NCBI RefSeq assembly: GCF_001746915.1
Contig: NZ_MJGC01000132.1
Coordinates: 1-64,000, forward strand
Direction: 5' to 3'
DNA length: 64,000 bases
Source: Desertifilum tharense IPPAS B-1220
GTDB taxonomy: Bacteria > Cyanobacteriota > Cyanobacteriia > Cyanobacteriales > Desertifilaceae
Below are positions 17,532 to 24,515 of this stretch, piece by piece. The translations under genes and the position numbers were made by a program. Positions within the stretch are counted from its first letter, which is position 1, and each line of letters starts with the position of its first letter. The notes under the pieces are model-generated. The model was given only the letters and a program-made list of their open reading frames with translations. It ran no database searches and was not told the DNA's origin.

Positions 17532-17571
17532 ATGGGGGGATGGGGGGATGGGGGGATGGGGGGATGGGGGG
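17532..17571. repeat. Tandem octamer repeat ATGGGGGG x5
   Basis: Five exact copies of ATGGGGGG in tandem, just upstream of the membrane-protein start. Runs of six G in five successive blocks could form G-quadruplex DNA or RNA. Length variation by slippage is likely. Confidence 0.85.
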
Positions 17572-17663
17572 ACAAGAGTTTTGAGAGGGGTAGAGTACCG
17601 CTTTGCGACAATTGCGGGTAGCAGTGAAGTGTATTCTCTAACTGCTATTTAGGAGTTGGTCTG

Positions 17664-17763
17664 TTATAGCTGTACTTAGTAAGGTTAGGACAGACTAAAC
17701 TGCTCAAAGGATGAGACTCACTCGGTTTTAACTCAGCACTCAGCACTCAGCACTCAGCACTTT
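17664..17763. repeat. Dispersed repeat plus CTCAGCA heptads
   Basis: The segment starting TTATAGCTGTA and continuing GGTTAGGACA and AACTGC matches 59337-59416. It passes into four CTCAGCA heptads (17731-17763) and ends in ACTTTGCT, which is also the end of the 59.3-kb copy. In the sense of the neighbouring minus-strand gene the heptads lie 17 nt after its stop. Confidence 0.65.
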
Positions 17764-17779
17764 GCTATATTTCCCCAAT

Positions 17780-18217
17780 TTAAGGCAAATATTTCTGCAC
17801 AACCGTCCATCCTGTCCAGGAGACGATGGCGAGTCCCCAGAGGAGGATGAGGTTGAGGGTGAGATGAACGGTTCTCATCCAAGGGCGTTGGGGGCTGATT
17901 TGGCTGGCGCTGGCGGCTGAAAGCAGAACGAGGGCGACGACTGCTAAACCCGCTGATAGATGGGTGGAATGTCCCAAGCTGCCATAATGACCTAGCGTGC
18001 CGACTAAGCCAATCACGAGCAGCAAAAGGACGAGTCCCACTAGGGTTAAGCCCATATACCCGTGGAAAGAACGCACCCCAGAGGGAAGGTGCTGATGGTT
18101 TTGTCGGCGATAGCGCAGCCAACCGCCTGTCATGGCTAAGATGAGGTAGGCGAGGAGGGATAGCCCCATTGACCACGCAGCAATTTTCCACAGCCACAAA
18201 AAAGAAGGTAAATCCAA
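17780..18217 (-). CDS. DUF4079 domain-containing membrane protein
   Basis: An about 145-residue four-helix membrane protein of the DUF4079 family, found in cyanobacteria and plastids. The N-terminal LDLPSFLWLWKIAAWSMG and the later FHGYMGLTLVGLVLLLLV and HSTHLSAGLAVVALVLLSAA segments, with conserved histidines in helices 2 to 4, suggest a possible haem- or cofactor-binding bundle, but that is inference. The start used here is TTG at 18217, because family members begin with M-D-L-P-S; a TTG at 18232 is the other option. Neither has a strong ribosome binding site. It is monocistronic. Confidence 0.78.
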   Translation of the reverse strand: MDLPSFLWLWKIAAWSMGLSLLAYLILAMTGGWLRYRRQNHQHLPSGVRSFHGYMGLTLVGLVLLLLVIGLVGTLGHYGSLGHSTHLSAGLAVVALVLLSAASASQISPQRPWMRTVHLTLNLILLWGLAIVSWTGWTVVQKYLP

Positions 18218-18470
18218 GGTTTTACAACACAAGCGATCGCCTTCATGATAAACGGTGGAGTTCAGTGTTTTCTACTGGCCCTCAGCTAGGGTTGCGACTT
18301 CCTCAAGTTGAAGATTTGACGTTTAGGGGTTTTGATTGACTTCGCCAAATGCTAGGGTGCGGTGGCTGAGGTTCATTTCAAAGAGATTTGCTAAAAAAAG
18401 TTTGTGGGTACTCAATTTAAGGCTTTACTTCGGCAATCGATTGTGGGATAAATCGATTGGGTGCTGGAGT

Positions 18471-18833
18471 TTAATCCACAGAGGTTAAAGCAGGAGATTT
18501 GAGAGGGGGTCTGATTTTAAGGGGATGGGCTAAGGGTTCTTCGGGTGCCACTAAGTTTTCCCGCGATTCGGTGACAACTTCTTCAAGTTTCAGGCGATCG
18601 CAAGGAATCTTATCCGATAAAATAGCGCTAGCCATCATCCCGGTGTGAATTTCAAGTTGAGCATCTGCAACTGCCTCAAAGACTAAACGCTGTCCGGGAA
18701 ATACCACTCGTTCAAAGTACCAGTTGGCGACATTGGTAATTCGAGCGATTTGTACCTTGCTTGTGGCATTAACATAGCAGCAGAGAATGCGACCAGCTTG
18801 GTTAGGAGGCAGGGGATCGAGGATTTGAGCCAT
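18471..18833 (-). CDS. DUF1830 domain-containing protein
   Basis: A 120-residue soluble protein of the cyanobacterial DUF1830 family, recognised by GRILCCYVNATSKVQIARIT near residue 15, the NWYFERVVFPGQRLVFEA segment and LEIHTGMMASAILSDKIPCDRL near 62-83. The C-terminal 35 residues are a Pro-rich tail with no fold. Function is not known. It is divergent from the radical SAM gene across a 379-bp gap. Confidence 0.85.
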   Translation of the reverse strand: MAQILDPLPPNQAGRILCCYVNATSKVQIARITNVANWYFERVVFPGQRLVFEAVADAQLEIHTGMMASAILSDKIPCDRLKLEEVVTESRENLVAPEEPLAHPLKIRPPLKSPALTSVD

Positions 18834-19212
18834 AACTGCTAGGGTGACATTCGCAATGTAGGGTTACACTGACACCTTAACACTGGGCGATCCCAGTCGG
18901 CTGTAAACGCGACTACCATCCGCATTTCTCTGGTTCGCCGTTCCTGAAAGAGTCGGCTGTGATTGTTAAGTTTTTGTTATATTACTGATTGCAAATTCTA
19001 ATAAGCGATCGCCAATTCTCATCTTTGAGTTACCAAACTTTATTTTAAAAGCATCCTCCTCAAGTGCGATCCCCAGTTTAAGCAGACCTGAATCAAACAA
19101 TACCAGACTGGGGGGAACAGGAATGCTATCGTAAAGTTATATGAAATCAGTTTTCATAAAAAAAGCTGTGGCTGACAGCGAGAAGTTTGCAAATGTCAGG
19201 TAGGGAACCCTT
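18834..19212. other. Divergent intergenic region, no gene seen
   Basis: The gap between two divergent genes must hold promoters for both. It contains HIP1 sites and AT-rich stretches near 18960-19060 and 19150, but I cannot place a -35/-10 pair with confidence. No RNA gene or repeat recognised. Confidence 0.5.
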
Positions 19213-20787
19213 ATGATGAGCGATCGCATCCTGTATGTCCGTCTCCCTTGCAACCCCATCTTTCCCATCGGGGTTGTCTACCTTGCAGACCACATTCACA
19301 AACAATTTCCCGACATTCAGCAGCGCATCTTTGACCTGGGTACCGTTCCCCCCCTCGACTTCGACCGCGCCTTAGATACCTGCATCGACCAATTTCAACC
19401 CACCCTCCTCGTCTTCTCCTGGCGGGATATCCAAATTTACGCCCCCGTCGGCGGACGAGGCGGAAACCCCCTACAAAACGCCTTCGAGTTCTACTACGCC
19501 CGCAACCCCTTCACCAAGTTGCGCGGCGCTATCGGAGGCTTGCGGTTAGCCGCCTCCTACTACAGCGAACTGTGGCGCAACCGAGGCTTAATTGAACGCG
19601 GACTCAAACGCGCCCGTACCTACAACCCCCAAGCGCGTGCGGTCGTTGGTGGCGGCGCGGTTAGCGTCTTTTACGAACAACTCGCCAACAAACTGCCCAA
19701 AGGTACCATCATCTCCGTTGGGGAAGGCGAAACCTTGCTCGAAAAACTCCTGCGAGGCGATGAGATCGCAGGCGAACGCTGTTACATCGCCCAAGAAACC
19801 CAACCGCGCGATCGCCTCATCCACGAACAACCCACCCCCCTAGAAAAAAGCGCCTGCAACTACGACTACATCGAAAACGTTTGGCCCGAATTTCAATATT
19901 ATCTGCAAGACCCCGACTTCTATATCGGCGTCCAAACCAAACGGGGATGTCCGCATAACTGTTGCTACTGCGTTTATACCGTCGTTGAAGGGAAACAAGT
20001 CCGCATCAACCCCGCTGATGAAGTCGTCGCCGAAATACGCCAACTCTATAACCGAGGGGTTCGCAACTTCTGGTTTACCGACGCCCAATTTATCCCGGCG
20101 CGTCGCTTCATCAACGATGCAGTTGAACTCTTACAGAAAATCGTCGATTCTGGGATGACCGATATTCACTGGGCGGCTTACATTCGCGCCGATAACCTCA
20201 CCCCGGAACTCTGCGACCTGATGGTTAAAACCGGGATGAACTATTTTGAAATTGGGATTACCAGCGGTTCTCAAGAACTGGTGCGGAAAATGCGGATGGG
20301 GTACAATCTGCGAACGGTTCTAGAAAATTGCCGCGACTTAAAAGCCGCCGGATTTAACGATTTGGTTTCGGTCAACTACTCGTTTAACGTCATTGACGAA
20401 CGCCCAGAAACCATTCGCCAAACCATCGCCTACCATCGCGAACTAGAGCGAATTTTTGGGGCAGATAAAGTCGAACCTGCCATTTTCTTCATCGGCTTGC
20501 AACCGCACACCCATTTAGAAGAATATGCCTTTGAAAACAATATCCTCAACCGCGACTACGACCCCATGAGTTTAATGCCGTGGACAGCGAAAAAACTCCT
20601 CTGGAACCCAGAACCATTAGGGTCTTTCTTCGGTGAGGTTTGTCTGCAAGCATGGCAACAAAACCCCAATGACTTTGGGCGCGAAGTCATGGATATCCTC
20701 GAAGAACGCTTAGGTTGTGCCGAGTTAGAAGAAGCCCTATCTGCCCCGATTGAATCGAAGGACAAAAAACAGTTAATAACCGCGTAG
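19213..20787 (+). CDS. B12-binding-like radical SAM protein
   Basis: A 524-residue radical SAM enzyme. The N-terminal 190 residues form a Rossmann-like domain of the B12-binding type (LPCNPIFPIGVVYLADHI, VVGGGAVSVFYEQLAN, ISVGEGETLLEKLLRGDE), but no clear DxHxxG cobalamin motif is visible. The radical SAM core begins with RGCPHNCCYCVY, a proper CxxxCxxC [4Fe-4S] site near residue 252, followed by NFWFTDAQFIP and the EIGITSGSQELVRKM repeat. From memory, cyanobacterial proteins of this layout are annotated as photosystem II high-light acclimation radical SAM protein; that name is not verified here. ATGs at 19213 and 19216 are both possible. The stop codon lies inside a palindrome. Probably monocistronic. 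Confidence 0.82.
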   Translation: MMSDRILYVRLPCNPIFPIGVVYLADHIHKQFPDIQQRIFDLGTVPPLDFDRALDTCIDQFQPTLLVFSWRDIQIYAPVGGRGGNPLQNAFEFYYARNPFTKLRGAIGGLRLAASYYSELWRNRGLIERGLKRARTYNPQARAVVGGGAVSVFYEQLANKLPKGTIISVGEGETLLEKLLRGDEIAGERCYIAQETQPRDRLIHEQPTPLEKSACNYDYIENVWPEFQYYLQDPDFYIGVQTKRGCPHNCCYCVYTVVEGKQVRINPADEVVAEIRQLYNRGVRNFWFTDAQFIPARRFINDAVELLQKIVDSGMTDIHWAAYIRADNLTPELCDLMVKTGMNYFEIGITSGSQELVRKMRMGYNLRTVLENCRDLKAAGFNDLVSVNYSFNVIDERPETIRQTIAYHRELERIFGADKVEPAIFFIGLQPHTHLEEYAFENNILNRDYDPMSLMPWTAKKLLWNPEPLGSFFGEVCLQAWQQNPNDFGREVMDILEERLGCAELEEALSAPIESKDKKQLITA

Positions 20788-20809
20788 GATGCGTTATAAC
20801 GCATCCTAC
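20784..20809. terminator. 26-bp perfect palindrome over the radical SAM stop codon
   Basis: GTAGGATGCGTTA at 20784-20796 is followed directly by its exact complement, ending at 20809. The TAG stop of the radical SAM gene (20785-20787) is inside the left arm. The hairpin can act as a transcription end or mRNA stabiliser for both this gene and the convergent PEP-CTERM gene 9 bp away; the T-run after it is weak. Confidence 0.65.
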
Positions 20810-20818
20810 TCTAAATAT

Positions 20819-21388
20819 TTAAGCGTCTTGTTTTTGGCGTTTTAGGGTGGTTGCTAAGCCTGCGATCGCCATTAGACCCAGCAGGGTTGTAGGTTCGGGG
20901 ACGACGGTTGGATCTGAAACTGTAATAGTTCCCATTAATTCCGGGTTTCCTTGGGAAACCAGGTTAGCGAGTAGGCTTTCCACGCGGAGAAACTCTAAGT
21001 CTAGATAATAATCTCCGGCGGTGAATGCCCCTTGATCGAGATCCGGGTCAAGATTAAAGTCGAAAGGTTGGTTCGGCGTTCCATCCACGTAGAAGCGAGG
21101 AAAGAAACCATCGGTAGATGCGCCTGCATCCACCGAAGAGATAGAAAAGGCGGGTACGACATCATTCCCCGTCCAATTCCACAACCAACTTTTCATTTCA
21201 TCAATCGAGATCATGCCATCTAATGCATCCTCTTGGTTCGCGATGAACTGACCGGAAATGGAACCGCCGCCATCGGCTGCCCACCAACCTGTATACTCAA
21301 TTTGCCAACGTAAACGAGCAGCATCGGCCGGAGTCACCAAGGTTAATGCACCTAGGGTCGCTGCGATCGCAATTGCCAACGGTTTCAT
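20819..21388 (-). CDS. PEP-CTERM sorting domain protein
   Basis: A 189-residue exported protein with a Sec signal peptide (MKPLAIAIAATLGALTLVTP, cleavage after ADA) and a C-terminal PEP-CTERM signal: VPEPTTLLGLMAIAGLA, then basic residues KRQKQ. Such signals are processed by exosortase, linked with extracellular polymer. The middle is beta-rich, with a D/N-rich stretch (FDFNLDPDLDQGAF) that may bind calcium; no known domain. It lies 41 bp after the PhoX gene on the same strand and may be co-transcribed. No exosortase gene in the window. Confidence 0.85.
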   Translation of the reverse strand: MKPLAIAIAATLGALTLVTPADAARLRWQIEYTGWWAADGGGSISGQFIANQEDALDGMISIDEMKSWLWNWTGNDVVPAFSISSVDAGASTDGFFPRFYVDGTPNQPFDFNLDPDLDQGAFTAGDYYLDLEFLRVESLLANLVSQGNPELMGTITVSDPTVVPEPTTLLGLMAIAGLATTLKRQKQDA

Positions 21389-21429
21389 ACACCTATCCTG
21401 TAAATAAACAACTTCAACGCCTTCTCAAC

Positions 21430-23298
21430 TTAGGAACCGATAACGCCGCCATTTTTCTTGGTGATGACAATGGTGGCATCGCGGGGAATTCTGCCGCTAC
21501 CGGGTTCGGCGGGGAAACTGGTGAGGTTAGGATCGCCATCGCCAGGATGTTGGAGATTTACAAACATCGTCCGACGGTCTGGCGTCACGGTAATGCCAGT
21601 CACCTCACAGCCTGTCACCCCGGCAAAGATGCGGCGAATTTCGCCCGTAGTGGGGTCAGCAACCAGCATTTGGTCGTTGAGTTGCACGCCATTAACGACG
21701 GGTTGAGTACCATCGGTTTGAATAAACAAGCGACCGTCGGGATCGGCCCAAAGCCCATCGGGACTCCCAAAGGCGCTTTGGTCAATGCGGTGTGTATTCT
21801 GCGCCAAAACAAAAATATCCCAAGTGAAGGTTGTGCCAACGTGGTTGTTACTGTCGCGCCACTTGATGATATGTCCAAAGGGGTTGGGCGCTAAGGGGTT
21901 AGGCGCATTGGCTTCTCGACGTTGGGTATTATTCGTCAGAGTGCAGTAAACATCGCCATTGGGGGCTGCTGCAATCCATTCTGGGCGATCCATTGGCGTT
22001 GCACCAACGGTATCTGCGGCGATCCGGGTATAGGTTAAGATTTCAGCTTGGTTGGCAAATTTGGCTTTTAAGGCGGGGTTATCGATGCTCAGTTCGATCC
22101 AGTTGCCGGTACCATTATCGTTAAACTTGGCAACGTAGAGCTTACCTTGGTCTAAGGGACTGATACCGCGTGCAATGAGCGATCGCCAATTGCTATCTGA
22201 AACAAACTTATAGATATAGTCAAAGCGTTCGTCATCGCCCATATACACGACCGCCCGACCGCCTTGTCCGACAACTAGTTCGGCGTTTTCGTGCTTAAAG
22301 CGACCGAGGGCAGTTCGTTTCACGGGGACTTGGGAGGCATTCATCGGATCGATTTCCACCACCCAGCCAAAGCGGTTCTCTTCGTGGGTGTAACTGGGGT
22401 TAGATAGATCGAAACGCGGGTCAAAGTTATGCCAACCGTAGCCAAACCCACCTGCACTAAAGCCATAACGCGCTTGGGCTTCTGTGCGAGTCCAAGCCCC
22501 CGTAGCGCCAAAATAGCCGTTAAAGTTCTCTTCGCAGGTTAAATAGGTTCCCCAGGGCGTTTTGCCGTTGGCGCAGTTGTTGAGGGTGCCCAAGGGAGGA
22601 TTACCCGCAGGCGTACTTAGCAAGGGGCTGTTAGCCGCAGGGCCGCTGAAGGTAACGGGGGTGTTACCGTGGATGCGGCGGGCATTGTTGCTGCTGACGA
22701 CTTGCCATTTGCCATTAACTTTGGCAATTTCCACCACGGCTACCCCGTGGGCGTGTTGAGAGAGGCGCACGTCTTCTAAGCTTCCGGGCATGGCTTTGCC
22801 CAAGACGTGGCTATTGGTGCCGTATTCATGGTTAATGGCCAGCATACCGCGATCGCTCCCACTACCAATCGGGAAAAACCACATGCCATCATGACCGATC
22901 CCCACTTGCTGGGCTTGTTGGGCAGAAGTGGGGCGGGTGCTAGGGTTGCCGTCATAGGTGGGGCCGCCCGGTTGTAGAGGGGTTCCCCAAGGGATGAGGA
23001 CATCAAACTGGTAGTCGGCGGAAATGCTAGGCATCACGCCAGCGCTGTTGGCTGCTGGGAGGGCCGCAAAGTTCATCAGGCTGCTGCTTCTGCCTTGGGC
23101 GATCGCTCTCCCCGATCCTTGCCCTACGATGGAGGAATCTGGGGTCAAAAGTTTCTCACCCGCAAAGGCGGCTAAAAACCCAGTTGCAGATAAGGCTGCA
23201 CCGCGCGCGATCGCACTGCGTCGAGACATTCTGACGCGCAAAACATCCTCAAACGATCGATTTCCCGACCGATTGCTGCTGCCATTATCGTGAATCAT
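21430..23298 (-). CDS. phoX: PhoX-family (DUF839) alkaline phosphatase, Tat-exported
   Basis: A 622-residue protein of the PhoX/DUF839 family, secreted phosphatases using calcium and iron to release phosphate from organic esters. Start is set at the ATG at 23298, where GAGGAGAA precedes; the frame upstream to 23379 is ignored. A Tat signal follows: RMSRRSAIARGAALSATGFLAAF. Family segments are NHEYGTNSHVL, the GTLNNCANGKTPWGTYLTCEENFNGYFG region, WVVEIDP, FKHENAELVVG, YMGDDERFDYIYKFVS and GSPDGLWADPDGRLFIQTDG. An ancient phosphate-starvation response would be expected, but I see no PHO box in the 150 bp upstream. The PEP-CTERM gene follows it closely. Confidence 0.9.
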   Translation of the reverse strand: MIHDNGSSNRSGNRSFEDVLRVRMSRRSAIARGAALSATGFLAAFAGEKLLTPDSSIVGQGSGRAIAQGRSSSLMNFAALPAANSAGVMPSISADYQFDVLIPWGTPLQPGGPTYDGNPSTRPTSAQQAQQVGIGHDGMWFFPIGSGSDRGMLAINHEYGTNSHVLGKAMPGSLEDVRLSQHAHGVAVVEIAKVNGKWQVVSSNNARRIHGNTPVTFSGPAANSPLLSTPAGNPPLGTLNNCANGKTPWGTYLTCEENFNGYFGATGAWTRTEAQARYGFSAGGFGYGWHNFDPRFDLSNPSYTHEENRFGWVVEIDPMNASQVPVKRTALGRFKHENAELVVGQGGRAVVYMGDDERFDYIYKFVSDSNWRSLIARGISPLDQGKLYVAKFNDNGTGNWIELSIDNPALKAKFANQAEILTYTRIAADTVGATPMDRPEWIAAAPNGDVYCTLTNNTQRREANAPNPLAPNPFGHIIKWRDSNNHVGTTFTWDIFVLAQNTHRIDQSAFGSPDGLWADPDGRLFIQTDGTQPVVNGVQLNDQMLVADPTTGEIRRIFAGVTGCEVTGITVTPDRRTMFVNLQHPGDGDPNLTSFPAEPGSGRIPRDATIVITKKNGGVIGS

Positions 23299-23446
23299 GT
23301 CGCGTTCTCCTCTGTTGATTAAATCGATCCTGCTAATGTCCTGGCTTTTGATTCGCGCCCGGTTCGCTGGGAAATCCAATCCTATCGATCGATTTCCCCA
23401 GAAAAACTCAATTCAAGCGCTTTAAAGTTTGCAGAAAAATTCTGAG

Positions 23447-23971
23447 CTAATCTAAATCGCTCAGGTAAGTTTGGGCAGCGCTGCCATTTAAGCGACCTTC
23501 ATCAAATGCTCTATCGATTTGAGCGATTTGTGCGGGGGTTCGCCTAACAGCATTCCCCACAGGAGATGCCGCTACTGTCACGGTTTCTGTGCGATCGTGA
23601 CGTTGAAACAGGGCATAAGAATTCCGGTAATACTGGGTCCAAGCATTAACCTGTGGATTCTGTTGCCACTGCATTCGAGAAACTGTTGTCACCAAGACAG
23701 GAATCACTTCCCCATTACGGTTTGCTGTCACAACAACCTGCACGGTAGAAACGTCAGTCTGTTGATTGAACTGACGCTCAATCTCATTACTTACCCAAGA
23801 TTCTGCTTGTAATATCAAATCGCCATCGTGGATTTGACCATAAACAGGAATTTCTACAGCAATGCGCTGAGACTCTGAGCGTGCGGCTCGATAAGCTCCA
23901 CTCCCAATCTCAAAAATACAGGCAATTGTGACAGCCATTAAAAATTGACGAATCAAATCTTTGACAGTCAC
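23447..23971 (-). CDS. Membrane-anchored hypothetical protein
   Basis: A 174-residue protein starting at GTG, with one N-terminal hydrophobic segment (about residues 8-24, FLMAVTIACIFEIGSGAY) as signal anchor. The rest is a soluble domain with alternating strands (DVSTVQVVVTANRNGEVIPVLVTTVSR) and a conserved-looking WTQYYRNSYALFQRHD stretch. I do not recognise the family. It lies upstream of phoX on the same strand with a 148-bp gap, which could hold the phoX promoter. Function unknown. Confidence 0.65.
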   Translation of the reverse strand: MTVKDLIRQFLMAVTIACIFEIGSGAYRAARSESQRIAVEIPVYGQIHDGDLILQAESWVSNEIERQFNQQTDVSTVQVVVTANRNGEVIPVLVTTVSRMQWQQNPQVNAWTQYYRNSYALFQRHDRTETVTVAASPVGNAVRRTPAQIAQIDRAFDEGRLNGSAAQTYLSDLD

Positions 23972-24515
23972 AAAATCGAATACCTACACCTACAAACAAA
24001 TGGAATAGATTCCCTATAAACCATCCCATGACTTGTTTATCTCAAGATAAAGTTAGGGTTAAGCAAACTTCAATAGCACTTAAAGACGTTGATAATCCAG
24101 CATGGAGTAGGCGTGGAAAATGCTCGACAAATATCCCATTTTGAGGTAAGAACTAAACTTGAATTGATTGACAGACAAATCAGCTAATTTCCCGATTAGA
24201 TCGAGCGTAGGACAAAGTAATATTTTTTACGCGATCGCTCCCATTTCATCACCTACAATTTAGCCTCATTCTCATTTTTTCTGGATTCAACACTTAGAAA
24301 AACAAAATCTAGTTAAAACCTGCCAGTTGTAGGTTGGGTTAGCGTTAGCGTAACCCAACAGCAGCCAGGATTGTGTTGGTTTTCATACCTCACCCAACTG
24401 ACGCTGTAGCGCTGTGCTGATTTGAGACGGAAGCCAATCTTTGATTTACGCGAGCGATCGCAGTTCCGTACAGGTATGTCAAAATTAACTGAATGTTTTT
24501 TTGTCACTTCCGCTC
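23972..24515. other. Intergenic region with MITE-like repeat
   Basis: The 544-bp gap before the kinase gene has no convincing gene. A 64-codon open frame on the minus strand is formed by the repeat at 24329-24403 and is rejected. The AT-rich parts at 24130-24300 could hold the kinase promoter. Confidence 0.5.
24329..24403. repeat. MITE-like dispersed repeat, copy 2
   Basis: Matches the element at 196-272: GTAGGTTGGGTTAGCGTTAG at the left, CAGCAGCCAGGATTGTGTTG in the middle and CCTCACCCAACTGACG at the right. The inner palindrome GGGTTAGCGTTAGCGTAACCC is intact. The right terminal repeat has decayed more than in copy 1. Confidence 0.65.

Noticed and set aside
23299..23446. PHO box upstream of phoX
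   Set aside because: No CTTAACCT-type direct repeats found on either strand.
24313..24507. 64-codon minus-strand open frame
   Set aside because: It is built on the MITE-like repeat and has no ribosome binding site or recognisable sequence.
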